Positions 8,620-17,506 of a stretch of DNA of 64,000 nucleotides are shown in pieces. Below the pieces are notes generated by a model, which had not been told where the DNA came from, made no database searches, and worked only from the letters and a program-made list of their open reading frames with translations. Position 1 is the stretch's first letter. Every line of letters starts with the position of its first letter. The translations under genes were made by a program, and so were the position numbers. Source of the DNA: Halopolyspora algeriensis (GTDB lineage Bacteria; Actinomycetota; Actinomycetes; Mycobacteriales; Pseudonocardiaceae); NCBI RefSeq assembly GCF_003337235.1, contig NZ_QPJC01000002.1, positions 372,001 to 436,000 on the forward strand. Reading direction: 5' to 3'.

Positions 8620-9447
8620 ATGACGACCATGACCGAGCAGACAGCAGGCCCTGCGTGGGTGTCGTTCACCACCGACTACGGGCTGGCCGACGGGTTCGTC
8701 GCCGCGTGCCACGGCGTGCTGGCGCGGCTGGCACCGCAGACACGGATTCTGGATGTGACCCACCAGGTGCCCCCGCAGGCCGTGACGGCCGGGGCGGCGG
8801 TGCTGGCCCAGACCGTGCCGTACCTGCCGCAGGCGGTGCATCTGGTGGTCGTCGATCCCGGCGTGGGCACCACTCGCCGCGGCGTGGTCGTCGCCGCCGA
8901 ACAGGGGCTGCTGGTCGGGCCGGACAACGGGGTACTCCTCCCGGCTGCCGAAGCGCTCGGCGGGATCCGCGCGGCGGTGGAGCTGACCGAGCCACAGTGG
9001 TGGCTGCCGCAGGTGTCGCAGACTTTCCACGGCCGGGACATTTTCGCCCCCGTGGCCGCGTGGCTGGCTCGCGGAATCGCTCCCCAGCGGTTGGGGCCGC
9101 CGGTGCCGGTTTCCGAACTTCTGCGGCCGCCTGAACCCGAGTGCACCGTGGACGGTGACGCCGTACGGGCCGAGGTGGTCACCATCGACCACTTCGGGAA
9201 CCTGCAGCTGGCGTTGCCCGCCGAGCGCAGCCCGCATCGCCCGGGAACACGGCTGCGGCTGCACGCCGGGCCGGTCACGGCCGAGGCCCGCATGGCCACC
9301 ACCTTCGCCGACGTCGCCGCCGGCGAGTGCCTGGTGCTGGCCGATTCCGCGGGGCAGCTGGCCGTCGCGGTCAACGGCGGTTCGGCTGCCGAGAGACTCG
9401 GCGCCGGCCGGGGCCTGCTGGTGCAGCTGGAACCGGCGGCCACCTGA
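8620..9447 (+). CDS. SAM hydroxide adenosyltransferase / SAM hydrolase (DUF62 family)
   Basis: The 275-residue protein fits family PF01887. The family motif VSFTTDYGLADGFVAACHGV lies at the N-terminus and LDVTHQVPPQA follows. VVDPGVGTTRRGVVV and GPDNGVLLPAAEALG form the nucleotide site. FHGRDIFAPVAAWLA and IDHFGNLQLAL come from the C-terminal barrel. Characterised members cleave S-adenosylmethionine with hydroxide, giving adenosine and methionine, and are relatives of fluorinase and chlorinase. Those halogenases carry an inserted loop that is not evident here, so the hydrolase role is favoured. ATG 8620 sits behind GGGGGACG. A short gap separates it from the next small gene. Confidence 0.87.
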   Translation: MTTMTEQTAGPAWVSFTTDYGLADGFVAACHGVLARLAPQTRILDVTHQVPPQAVTAGAAVLAQTVPYLPQAVHLVVVDPGVGTTRRGVVVAAEQGLLVGPDNGVLLPAAEALGGIRAAVELTEPQWWLPQVSQTFHGRDIFAPVAAWLARGIAPQRLGPPVPVSELLRPPEPECTVDGDAVRAEVVTIDHFGNLQLALPAERSPHRPGTRLRLHAGPVTAEARMATTFADVAAGECLVLADSAGQLAVAVNGGSAAERLGAGRGLLVQLEPAAT

Positions 9448-9498
9448 ACGCCACCGCAGAGGGGAATACCGCACTCGGTCACCGGGTATGCCGGGGCC

Positions 9499-9912
9499 AT
9501 GGCCGCCCCGCGGGTATTTCCCTTCCGTTTCGCCCCCGCCTACCGCCTGGCCGGGCTCCCGTTCGGCGTGACCGGCGCGACCACCCGGGTCGAGGTCACC
9601 GACGGGCAGCTGCTGGTGCGTTTCGGGCCCTGGAGTCTGCGCAGCCCGGTGAGCAACGTCGTGGCCACCACGACGACCGGGCCGTTTTCGTTCTTGCCCA
9701 CGGCCGGTCCGGCACATCTGTCGCTGACCGACCGCGGCCTGACGTGCGCCACCAACGGCGAGCGCGGCCTGTGCATACAGTTCGCCGAGCCGGTGGGCGG
9801 CATCGAACCGTTCGGGCTGATCCGGCACCCGGCCGTCACCGTCACCGTCGCCGACTGCCGCGGCCTGGCCCGGATGCTGCACCGGACACGCCCACGCAGG
9901 CTGCGCCGGTAA
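9499..9912 (+). CDS. Conserved actinobacterial protein of unknown function
   Basis: The 137-residue protein is predicted to be mostly beta strands and has no membrane helix or signal peptide. It has the pattern FRFAPAYRLAGLPFGV near the start, a PFSFLPTAGPAHLSL middle and a basic C-terminus ending in several Arg residues. Proteins of this shape recur in mycobacteria and relatives and are uncharacterised. It ends 30 bp before the stop of the oppositely directed transporter-like gene. Confidence 0.6.
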   Translation: MAAPRVFPFRFAPAYRLAGLPFGVTGATTRVEVTDGQLLVRFGPWSLRSPVSNVVATTTTGPFSFLPTAGPAHLSLTDRGLTCATNGERGLCIQFAEPVGGIEPFGLIRHPAVTVTVADCRGLARMLHRTRPRRLRR

Positions 9913-9941
9913 GTCACCGAACCACACGACACGATCCCGTG

Positions 9942-10640
9942 CTACAGCTGCTCGCGGACTCCGGCCTCGTTGTCGATCCCGACGAGCTGCTCAGCCGTCG
10001 TTGCCCGCATCGATGTTGCGCCCATGCCCATGCGCAGCACGGGCAACACCGTGCGGCGCCGGACGTCTTCCAGCGCCAGCGCCAGCGCGGCATACAACGC
10101 GATGGCCACCAGCACCACCCCCACGACACCGGCCGCGAACTGCACCGGCGCCAGGGTGGTGACCTGGTGGGCCCCGCTGAGCAGGAGCCGGGCCGCGGCG
10201 GTGAACAGCACCAGAGCCGGTACGAGCTTGCCGAAGGAGGCAGCCAGCGCCGGGATCATCAGCGCGGCACCGGCGAACAGCAGCAGAATCCCCAACGCCG
10301 CGCTGGTGGCCCCGGGCGGGGACAGGAACTTGACGATGCCGGTGGTCAGCCAGCTCACCGCGAGCACACCCATGCCGGTCGCGGCTGCCCCGTCCCGAGC
10401 CAGGAACCCGAAGATCGACGCCAGAAGCTGCAGCGGGAACCCGAACAGCACCAGCACCAGCGCGGCGATGTTCGTCTCACCGGAAGCCAGCCACCCCAGC
10501 TGCAGCCCGCTCAGCACGAGCGTGGCCCCGCCGAGCGCGATGAATCCCAGAGCCATCGGTGAGGCAATCGGCCGCAGCACGATCCGGGCCCTGGCCGCGC
10601 TCTCACTCGTGGGCTGCTGTGTGCCGCTCTCGCCGGCCAT
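9942..10640 (-). CDS. GPR1/FUN34/YaaH (acetate/succinate transporter)-like membrane protein
   Basis: The 232-residue protein has six predicted helices. The first helix region IASPMALGFIALGGAT...LSGLQLGWL resembles the NPxxLG and LSxxQLGW blocks of the YaaH family. Family members move acetate or succinate with protons across the inner membrane. The canonical N-P pair is replaced by S-P here and the sequence is diverged, so the substrate is uncertain. The ATG at 10640 is used because GGGAG lies six bases upstream. A GTG two codons earlier overlaps that site. Confidence 0.6.
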   Translation of the reverse strand: MAGESGTQQPTSESAARARIVLRPIASPMALGFIALGGATLVLSGLQLGWLASGETNIAALVLVLFGFPLQLLASIFGFLARDGAAATGMGVLAVSWLTTGIVKFLSPPGATSAALGILLLFAGAALMIPALAASFGKLVPALVLFTAAARLLLSGAHQVTTLAPVQFAAGVVGVVLVAIALYAALALALEDVRRRTVLPVLRMGMGATSMRATTAEQLVGIDNEAGVREQL

Positions 10641-10793
10641 GGTCACTCCCTTGCCGCGTCAGCCGTCCGCGCGAGCACCGCATCGCGCGCCGCGTGCGGT
10701 GCTCACTGTGCACCAGGACCGTGCCGGTGGCAGGTCGAAGGATAGGCTTCACCCCGAAGGAACAGGCGCGGCACACGGCAGGAGGCACCGGCA

Positions 10794-11003
10794 ATGACAG
10801 TGCGCAGGCTCGGTTTCCTCGCTGTGCGCACCGCGGTGTTCGTCGTCGTGGCCTGGATCCTGGCGGTCACTACCGGGTGGTCCATGCCGGCTGCAGTGGC
10901 CGTGGCGCTGACCACGGCGGCACTGGTGGTGCAACTGGCCGGCATGGTCTGGCTGCGCCACCGGACACAGGGCTCGGTCACGCAGAACTCGGCGAAGCAC
11001 TAG
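10794..11003 (+). CDS. Small two-helix membrane protein
   Basis: The product has 69 residues with two predicted membrane helices (about 8-27 and 31-52) and a short polar C-terminus. A strong AGGAGG eight bases upstream of the ATG supports it as a gene. It resembles the small integral membrane proteins commonly found beside actinobacterial metabolic genes. No function can be given. Confidence 0.6.
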   Translation: MTVRRLGFLAVRTAVFVVVAWILAVTTGWSMPAAVAVALTTAALVVQLAGMVWLRHRTQGSVTQNSAKH

Positions 11004-11177
11004 CCGGTTTCGCACCGCTTCCTGGCGACATGGTCGGCAGGCAGCGAGCGCCACCGAGGCGCAGCACCCGGGTCCTCTCCGCCGGCGCGCACCGGTGATC
11101 GTTTCAACGTCCGGGACCGCGGGTAGTCCCACCGTGGACGGCGGCACTGGTGGACCGTGCAGAAAGGGTAGCGTTCG

Positions 11178-13139
11178 ATGGCACGCAATCTCGCCCGCAA
11201 ACTCATCGCCTCCCACCTGGTCGAGGGCGATATGTCGCCGGGCTCGGAGGTGGCCGTGGCGATCGATCAGACGCTGACCCAGGACGCCACCGGAACGCTG
11301 GTGATGCAGGAACTCGAGTCGCTGGGGCTGCGCCGGGCCCGCACCGAGGTCAGCGTGCAGTACGTCGATCACAATATTCTGCAGACCGACGAGAAAAACG
11401 CCGAGGACCACGAGTTCCTGCGTTCGGCCGCGCAGCGCTACGGCATCTGGTTTTCCAAACCCGGCAACGGTGTCTCGCACCCGACACACATGCAGCGGTT
11501 CGGGATCCCGGGCAAGACGATGGTGGGATCGGACTCGCACACCTGCGCGGCCGGCTCGCTGGGCATGCTCGCCATCGGTGTGGGCGGGCTGGAGGTGGCG
11601 CTGGCCATCGCCGGGCAACCGCTGCGGATCCGCATGCCCGAAATCTGGGGGGTGCGGCTGACCGGCGAACTGCCGCCCTGGGTCTCGGCCAAGGACGTGA
11701 TCCTGGAGATGCTGCGTCGTCACAGCGTCAAAGGCGGCGTCAACCGCATCATCGAGTACCACGGTCCCGGCCTGGCCGACCTGTCGGCGATGGATCGCCA
11801 CGTCATCGCCAACATGGGCGCCGAACTCGGGGCGACCACGACGGTGTTTCCCGCCGATGAGGCGGTGCGCGACTTCCTGCGCAGCGAGGGACGCGAGCAG
11901 GACTTCGTCGAACTGGCCGCCGACGACGGCGCCGACTACGACGTCACCGACGAGATCGACCTGTCGCAGCTGCAGCCGCTGATCGCCGCACCCTCGGCGC
12001 CGGACAAGGTCACCCCGGTCAGCGAGGTCAGTGGCACCCCGATCAGCCAGACGGTGATCGGTTCCTCGGCCAATCCGGGATTGCGCGACTTCGCCATCGC
12101 CGCGGCCATGGTGCGCGGCCGCCAGACCAGCGATGCGGTCAGTTTCGACATCAACCCCACCTCGCGGGAAATTCTCGAAGACCTCACCCGCATGGGCGCC
12201 ACCTTCGACCTGATCACCTCCGGTGGGCGCATCCACCAGTCCGGCTGCATGGGCTGCATCGGCATGGGCCAGGCCCCCGCCGTCGGGCAGAACTCGCTGC
12301 GGACGTTTCCCCGCAACTTCCCCGGCCGTTCGGGCACTGCCGAGGACTCGGTGTGGCTGTGCTCACCGGAGACCGCCGCTGCCTCGGCGTTGACCGGGCA
12401 GATCACCGACCCGCGTGTCTTCGCCGAGCAGACCGGGATGGAATATCCGAAACTGGCCCTGCCCGAGACGGCCTCGGTCAACACCTCCATGCTGCAAGCC
12501 CCGCCCGACGAGCAGCAGGCCCTGTCCGTGCAGCTGGTCAAGGGCCCCAACATCTCCGCGCTTCCGGAATTTCCGCCGCTGCCGGATCGCCTGGAACTGC
12601 CGGTGCTGCTGAAAACCGGCGACAACGTCTCCACCGACGAGATCTCCCCGGCCGGGGCGCGGGCACTGCCGCTGCGCTCCAACATTCCCGCGCTGTCCGA
12701 ATTCACCTTCACCCGCCTCGACGAGACCTACCCGGCCCGAGCCGCCGACCACCGCGACTCCGGGGGACACGTGGTGGTCGGCGGCGCCAACTACGGGCAG
12801 GGCTCCTCCCGGGAGCACGCCGCGATCACCCCTCGCCATCTGGGGCTGCGTGTGGTGCTGGCGCTGTCGTTCGCCCGGATCCACTGGCAGAACCTCGTCA
12901 ACTTCGGGATCCTGCCGCTGGAGTTCGCCGATGCGGCCGACTACGACCGCATCGCCGACGGCCACACCCTCGTGTTCGACAACCTGCACGAGACACTGCC
13001 CAACGGGGCCGAACTCACCGTGCACAACACCACCCGCGACGAGAGCTACTCCCTCCGGCACCGGCTGTCGCCGCGGCAGATCCGCGCGGTTCTGGCAGGC
13101 GGGCTCATCCCGATGCTGGCCGAACATTCCCCCGCGTGA
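11178..13139 (+). CDS. Putative aconitate hydratase (aconitase/IPMD superfamily, single chain)
   Basis: The 653-residue protein belongs to the short 'putative aconitase' subfamily rather than the ~900-residue AcnA type. The N-terminal half carries DQTLTQDATGT and the first 4Fe-4S cysteine in VGSDSHTCAAGSLG (about residue 122). The other two cluster cysteines lie in HQSGCMGCIGMG (about 356 and 359). The swivel domain follows, with GDNVSTDEISPAGA and GGANYGQGSSREHAA, where the GSSRE Ser/Arg binds substrate. The fold supports citrate/isocitrate isomerisation, or a related hydroxyacid dehydration. The C-terminal ATPRHLG-type segment (ITPRHLGLRVVLA) is standard. ATG 11178 follows AAAGGGTAG. Confidence 0.87.
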   Translation: MARNLARKLIASHLVEGDMSPGSEVAVAIDQTLTQDATGTLVMQELESLGLRRARTEVSVQYVDHNILQTDEKNAEDHEFLRSAAQRYGIWFSKPGNGVSHPTHMQRFGIPGKTMVGSDSHTCAAGSLGMLAIGVGGLEVALAIAGQPLRIRMPEIWGVRLTGELPPWVSAKDVILEMLRRHSVKGGVNRIIEYHGPGLADLSAMDRHVIANMGAELGATTTVFPADEAVRDFLRSEGREQDFVELAADDGADYDVTDEIDLSQLQPLIAAPSAPDKVTPVSEVSGTPISQTVIGSSANPGLRDFAIAAAMVRGRQTSDAVSFDINPTSREILEDLTRMGATFDLITSGGRIHQSGCMGCIGMGQAPAVGQNSLRTFPRNFPGRSGTAEDSVWLCSPETAAASALTGQITDPRVFAEQTGMEYPKLALPETASVNTSMLQAPPDEQQALSVQLVKGPNISALPEFPPLPDRLELPVLLKTGDNVSTDEISPAGARALPLRSNIPALSEFTFTRLDETYPARAADHRDSGGHVVVGGANYGQGSSREHAAITPRHLGLRVVLALSFARIHWQNLVNFGILPLEFADAADYDRIADGHTLVFDNLHETLPNGAELTVHNTTRDESYSLRHRLSPRQIRAVLAGGLIPMLAEHSPA

Positions 13140-13240
13140 CACCACCGGCATTGTCACTCGAACGTGGCAGCGCTTGTTGCCGTGACGTGCGGATTCTAGG
13201 GTTGGAAGTGCGGTTGAGCAGACAGCCACGACAACCACCG

Positions 13241-13326
13241 TCGCCGGCGTGAATCGAACTCACGAACGCGTGGCTCGACCGACCCGGTGCCGAGTCCGTC
13301 ACGCGGCGCTCCCGCGCCACCGGCGG
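13241..13326 (-). tRNA. tRNA-like remnant (probable decayed tRNA)
   Basis: On the minus strand a perfect T-arm is visible at 13248-13264: five base pairs CGTGA/TCACG around the loop GTTCGAT. It is followed by CCGGCG (13242-13247), which can pair with CGCCGG at 13320-13325 as six acceptor pairs. The span of about 86 nt would suit a long-variable-arm tRNA. However, no proper seven-base anticodon loop with a paired stem forms between them, the D-arm is too small, and no CCA follows. It is best read as a tRNA relic, or possibly another structured element in the 208-bp gap. Confidence 0.3.
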
Positions 13327-13347
13327 CGGCTGACCGAGGGAGGTAGT

Positions 13348-13851
13348 GTGATTCTTTCGCACTCGGCCGCGAATTCACCCACGCAGGGCGGTGACGCGGC
13401 GACCACGCCCCCACAGCCTGCCCCGCCCGTTTCCCACGCTTTCGTCCCACCTCGCCGAGCACCCGACCACGACATCAGCCGGGATCAGCAGCGCATCGAT
13501 CCCACACTGCGTCTGGCCGTCGAGCGTCCCGTTCCCGGCGTGTCGGTGGTGCACATGCACGGCGAGATCGACCTGTCCTCGGTGCCGCGCCTGACCGAGC
13601 TCATCCGGCAACGGTTGACCGCTGCCGTGCTGAACGCCCTGGTGCTCGACTTGACCGAGGTTTCGTTCGTCAGCAGCCACGGCATCGAGCTGCTGCTGCA
13701 CACCCAGCACCGCGCCGAGCAGCGCGGCATCGAGTTGTCTGTCATCGCCGAGTCCACCTGCGTGTGCCGCATGCTGGAGCTGACCGGCCTGGTCGGACGG
13801 TTCACCTGCTACAGCAGCGTCACCGAAGCCGTCGCCGCGGCCCGAGCCTGA
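13348..13851 (+). CDS. STAS-domain anti-sigma factor antagonist
   Basis: This 167-residue protein has a disordered Pro/Ala/Arg N-terminal part (about 1-62) and then a STAS domain. The domain runs from VPGVSVVHMHGEIDLSSVPRL through LVLDLTEVSFVSSHGIELLL to the C-terminus. The Ser pair in VSSHG sits where SpoIIAA-like proteins are phosphorylated by their cognate kinase/anti-sigma factor. The unphosphorylated form would bind the anti-sigma factor and release a sigma factor. The GTG at 13348 is supported by GAGGGAGG. An upstream ATG at 13249 would run into the tRNA-like element. A possible partner class (anti-sigma ATPase) is encoded at 62894-63844. Confidence 0.83.
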   Translation: MILSHSAANSPTQGGDAATTPPQPAPPVSHAFVPPRRAPDHDISRDQQRIDPTLRLAVERPVPGVSVVHMHGEIDLSSVPRLTELIRQRLTAAVLNALVLDLTEVSFVSSHGIELLLHTQHRAEQRGIELSVIAESTCVCRMLELTGLVGRFTCYSSVTEAVAAARA

Positions 13852-13976
13852 AGCCGCGGCAGGCATCCGGCGGCCGGCCAAGCGAAACACCCACTCGGCA
13901 CGGCTCCGCGGAAAATGCGGGATGCTGTGGCGATACGGTGCACGGGCACCGCATCGCACCACAAACGGGAGGTTCC

Positions 13977-14534
13977 GTGGACACCGGCCACACAGCCGCG
14001 CACCGGCCCGCCCTCGGTTTCGAGGGCCATGAACCGCAGCTGGCCGAGCAGGCCTGGGCCGCACCGGGCAGCACCGTGCTCGGACAGGTTCGCCTGGGCG
14101 AGCAGGCCAGCGTCTGGTACGGCGCGGTCCTGCGCGCCGACCTGGATGCCATCACCATCGGTGCCCGCAGCAACATCCAGGACGGCTGTGTCCTGCACGC
14201 CGACCCCGGATTTCCTCTCACCGTCGGTGACGGGGTCACGGTCGGGCACCGCGCGGTCCTGCACGGCTGCACAGTCGGGGAGGGGTCGCTGATCGGCATG
14301 GGCGCGGTCGTGCTCAACGGCGCCACGATCGGTCGGGGCTGCCTCATCGCGGCCGGGGCGGTGGTGCTGGAAGGCACCGACATTCCGCCGGGCTCGCTGG
14401 TGGCAGGCACACCGGCCAAGGTCCGCCGGGAACTCACCGAGGAGGAGCAGGACGCGCTGCAGCTCTCGGCGCAGCAGTACGTCGACCTGGCCGGGCGGCA
14501 CCGCCACGCTGCCGCCGATTCACCGGCCCGGTGA
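13977..14534 (+). CDS. Gamma-carbonic-anhydrase-like hexapeptide-repeat protein
   Basis: This 185-residue left-handed beta-helix protein belongs to the YrdA/PaaY/CaiE group. Hexapeptide turns repeat through residues 30-150. Three histidines in CVLHADPG, VTVGHRAVLHGC are placed like the metal ligands of gamma carbonic anhydrases, so a bound zinc or iron is likely. Whether it hydrates CO2 is not decided by sequence, since many relatives are inactive or act on CoA thioesters. The GTG at 13977 has ACGGGAGG upstream. The end overlaps the 3' end of the opposing dikinase gene by 15 bp. Confidence 0.82.
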   Translation: MDTGHTAAHRPALGFEGHEPQLAEQAWAAPGSTVLGQVRLGEQASVWYGAVLRADLDAITIGARSNIQDGCVLHADPGFPLTVGDGVTVGHRAVLHGCTVGEGSLIGMGAVVLNGATIGRGCLIAAGAVVLEGTDIPPGSLVAGTPAKVRRELTEEEQDALQLSAQQYVDLAGRHRHAAADSPAR

Positions 14535-17270
14535 GGGAGTCCGAGCAACACACGTCATCGTCCCGGCCTCGCCGTCGAGCTCCACCAGCTGGCCGTCCGA
14601 GACCTGCTGGGTCGCCTTGTCGATACCCACGATGCACGGCTTGCCGTACTCCCGGGCGACGAGAGCACCGTGCTGGAAGCTTCCGCCGGTCTCCAGGACG
14701 ATGCCTGCAGCGTTGACGAACAGCGGGGTCCAGCCCGGGTCCGTGGCCCGGGCCACCAGAACCTCGCCGGGCAGCACGGGTTTCTCGCCGACGTGGCTCA
14801 ACACCTTCACCGGTCCGCGTGCCGTCCCGGTCGAGACGCCCTCCCCGGAGAACACACCGGGCCCTGCCGCCGTGCTCGCCGGGCGCGGTATGTTGCCGCG
14901 GGAATCCACCAGGACCGGGAATCCGGCACCCGGCGTGCGAGCGATCTCTCTCCGGTAGCGGGTGTTGCTGTGCGCCCGGGCGCGCAGATCCGGCTCCGAG
15001 ACGTCGAAGCCGCCGTGCAGATTCTCGTAGTCCAGGTCGAAGACCTGCTCCGCCGAGTCCAGCCGTCCCCGTTCGACGAGTTCGCCGCCCACCTGCAGCG
15101 CGCGCCGGCGCACCTCGTAACCGGCCATCACGAGATGGTACTTGTGGATCTCCCGGAAACCGCTGAATGTCTCGGCGGCGCGGTAGAGCCTTGTCACCAA
15201 CCACCTCGTGACAGGGTTCCGCGTTCCGTCGAGCAACTTGCGGTAGGCCTCGCGGCGCTCGCGCTGGCGGCGCTCGTAGGCGTGCCCGGGGCGCTCCTGG
15301 GTCGACTCGTCGAGCAGCACGTACTGCCGCATCTGCTCGAGGGCCAGCATGGGATCGTCGGCGTAGCGGACCGAGGCGAGGTCCAGCTCGTTGGGCCCGC
15401 GGAACCCGTAGCGGTCCATAAACGCGTCCCACTCGCGCAGGAACTGCTCGGGCAGCTCTCGCGTTTCGATCCGCCGGGCCAGAGCGGTGAGGTCGGCGTA
15501 GCCCTCCTCGCCGACGGACTCTTCGAGCGACCGTGCGAGGCGATACAGCGCAAGACCCATCTCGATGGTGATGTTGTGCGGCATCGAGCGAAAAGCCGCA
15601 TCGAGCAGCTGCCGCTGCCGGCTCGGAGCACCCAGGTAGAGCAGCCGGAGGAGCGCTTTGGCCGCCTCCGCCGCGTACGTCAGCGGCAGTCCCTCGCGCA
15701 TCAGCAGGTGCACAGCCGGCATCAGCACCCCGTCACCGAGCTCCGGCACCGACCGTGCCTGGCGCGCCACCTCGGCCAGTTGCCGGCGATGCCGCTCCAC
15801 AGCGGCCTCGTAGCGCCTGCGAGCGCGGTCCGGTGCTGCCACCCCGGCCAGCATTGTGCCGACCGGTCCGGCGAAGCCGGTGAGGGTGCCCCACGCCAGG
15901 CCCGCGATCTTTGCGACCTTCGGCTGTGCGGCCGCTTTCCGGTAACGCTGCACCTCGACGTTGCGCATGACCTGCGCCGCGTGGACGTCGAGAGCTTCGA
16001 GGGACGTCGCGAGCCGTTGCCTGCCCAGCCACAGAACCCGGGAGACGTTCATGTACCACCGGCCTCCGACGGTCAGCACGAGCCCATCCCCGTCCTGCGT
16101 GGAGATCCGCCGACCGGTCGCCTGCCGGATCATCTCGACGATGGCATCGGCCATCCACCGACTGCCGAGCACCGACAGCGGCTCGTGCAGGCCCTCCTCG
16201 AGCAAGGTGCTGTCCGCATAAAGCCGCCTGGGAGCACCCGGTGCCGTGCGGAGTTCTGCGGGCAGCGGGAAATACGTCGTGACAGGGCGAGCCTGCAGCA
16301 GAGACAGCGTTCCGTCGGAGCCGTAGGCCCACTCGACGTCGACCGGCACCGCGGTGATCGTCTCGACGCGCTGCACCATCCGTGAGATCTGCACGGCCTG
16401 CCGGTCCGTCAGAGCGAACCGGCCGCCGTTGTTGCCGTGCTCGTCGTGTGCCTGCACAGAGCCGCCCTCCGGGCGGGACCACAGCGAGGTCTCCTTGGTG
16501 CCGGGCTTTTTCTCGACGAGGCGCTCGGAGGGCTTGTCCACGATGAACCGGTCCGGGCCGACGCTGCCCGAGACCACTGTCTCGCCCAGTCCCCAGTTGG
16601 CGTGGACGACGGCCTCGTCGTAGTCGTTGTTCTGCGGATTCAGTGAGAAGGCGACCCCTGCCGACTCGCTGTCGACCTGCTGTTGCACGACGACGGCGAT
16701 TTCCACCTGGAGGGGGTCGAAGCCGCGGCGGCGCTTGTAGGAGACCACCTTGAACGCCAGGCCGGAGACGAACACCGCGCGAACCGCCTCCCGGAGATTC
16801 CCGGCCGTGATTCCCACGAAGCTCTCGTACACCCCGGCGAAGGACGCTCCCACCAGATCCTCCTGCGGCGCCGACGAGCGCACGGCGACAAGGCCGGAGC
16901 CCGACACGGGGCCTGACGGGGACTCCGGGTCGCGCAGTTCCTCCAGCGCCTCGGACAGCTGCCGCTGTTGCGGTTCGCTGAACGACAGGTCCTCGCAGGC
17001 AGCCTCGAGGTCCGCAGTGCGCTTGCGCAGTTCCTCGTCCGATGGTTCGTCTGCGCCGACAGCCGCCACGAAAGCGTTCCACTCCGCCGTGGCCCGCAGC
17101 TCTTCGAGCCAGGGCCGGAAAAAGCCGGTGGTCAGGACGAAGCCCGGTGGGACCGGCAGTCCCGCGCGGGTCATCTCGATCAGTGCCGACCCCTTGCCGC
17201 CGACCTGCGCCGGATCGGGTGTTCGAGTGGTTGCCAGTGAATACAGCGCTTCGTTGCTCTCTGGGCGCAT
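14520..17270 (-). CDS. PEP synthase / rifampicin-phosphotransferase-type dikinase
   Basis: The 916-residue protein begins with an ATP-grasp nucleotide domain: QVGGKGSALIEMTRAG, VRSSAPQEDLVGASFAGVYES and VDVEWAYGS. A middle domain of about 450 residues is unlike pyruvate-binding barrels. The C-terminal phosphohistidine domain carries the swivelling catalytic His in TGGSFQHGALVAREYGKP. Enzymes with this three-part order phosphorylate a third substrate with ATP through phospho-His. The order ATP-grasp, substrate domain, His domain matches rifampicin phosphotransferases more than PpsA, which has a C-terminal PEP barrel. Rph proteins are ~865 residues and the substrate domain here is diverged, so the substrate is open. 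A long hairpin at 17417 and a small gene lie upstream. Confidence 0.78.
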   Translation of the reverse strand: MRPESNEALYSLATTRTPDPAQVGGKGSALIEMTRAGLPVPPGFVLTTGFFRPWLEELRATAEWNAFVAAVGADEPSDEELRKRTADLEAACEDLSFSEPQQRQLSEALEELRDPESPSGPVSGSGLVAVRSSAPQEDLVGASFAGVYESFVGITAGNLREAVRAVFVSGLAFKVVSYKRRRGFDPLQVEIAVVVQQQVDSESAGVAFSLNPQNNDYDEAVVHANWGLGETVVSGSVGPDRFIVDKPSERLVEKKPGTKETSLWSRPEGGSVQAHDEHGNNGGRFALTDRQAVQISRMVQRVETITAVPVDVEWAYGSDGTLSLLQARPVTTYFPLPAELRTAPGAPRRLYADSTLLEEGLHEPLSVLGSRWMADAIVEMIRQATGRRISTQDGDGLVLTVGGRWYMNVSRVLWLGRQRLATSLEALDVHAAQVMRNVEVQRYRKAAAQPKVAKIAGLAWGTLTGFAGPVGTMLAGVAAPDRARRRYEAAVERHRRQLAEVARQARSVPELGDGVLMPAVHLLMREGLPLTYAAEAAKALLRLLYLGAPSRQRQLLDAAFRSMPHNITIEMGLALYRLARSLEESVGEEGYADLTALARRIETRELPEQFLREWDAFMDRYGFRGPNELDLASVRYADDPMLALEQMRQYVLLDESTQERPGHAYERRQRERREAYRKLLDGTRNPVTRWLVTRLYRAAETFSGFREIHKYHLVMAGYEVRRRALQVGGELVERGRLDSAEQVFDLDYENLHGGFDVSEPDLRARAHSNTRYRREIARTPGAGFPVLVDSRGNIPRPASTAAGPGVFSGEGVSTGTARGPVKVLSHVGEKPVLPGEVLVARATDPGWTPLFVNAAGIVLETGGSFQHGALVAREYGKPCIVGIDKATQQVSDGQLVELDGEAGTMTCVARTPSPGR

Positions 17271-17416
17271 ACCCTTTCCTCTGCCCCCGGGGGCTGTAGG
17301 ACTTCATGGTATGCCGCGCTGCGCCCAGGAGTCGTCCTGGTGATCGCCCGTCCGGACCGGGACGGGCGCTGCACTGCTTACCTGATCGGATTACTCGACG
17401 AATTCGGCGCATCTCC

Positions 17417-17458
17417 GTCGTGCCGGGGCCGCACTCCACGGTGCGGCCCCGGCACGAC
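17417..17458. terminator. Strong 18-bp hairpin terminator
   Basis: Arms 17417-17434 and 17441-17458 pair perfectly over 18 bp around a six-base loop. It lies 50 bp beyond the stop of the small minus-strand ORF and upstream of the dikinase gene, so it probably separates the two transcription units. Confidence 0.75.
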
Positions 17459-17506
17459 CCGGCACCACGATTCGTTCCCGTCGCATGCTGCGGCGGTGCC
17501 CGATCG

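Noticed and set aside
7897-9927. Minus-strand frame of 676 codons
   Set aside because: It lies opposite three well-supported genes (membrane protein, SAM hydrolase type, conserved small protein) and shows only compositional bias.
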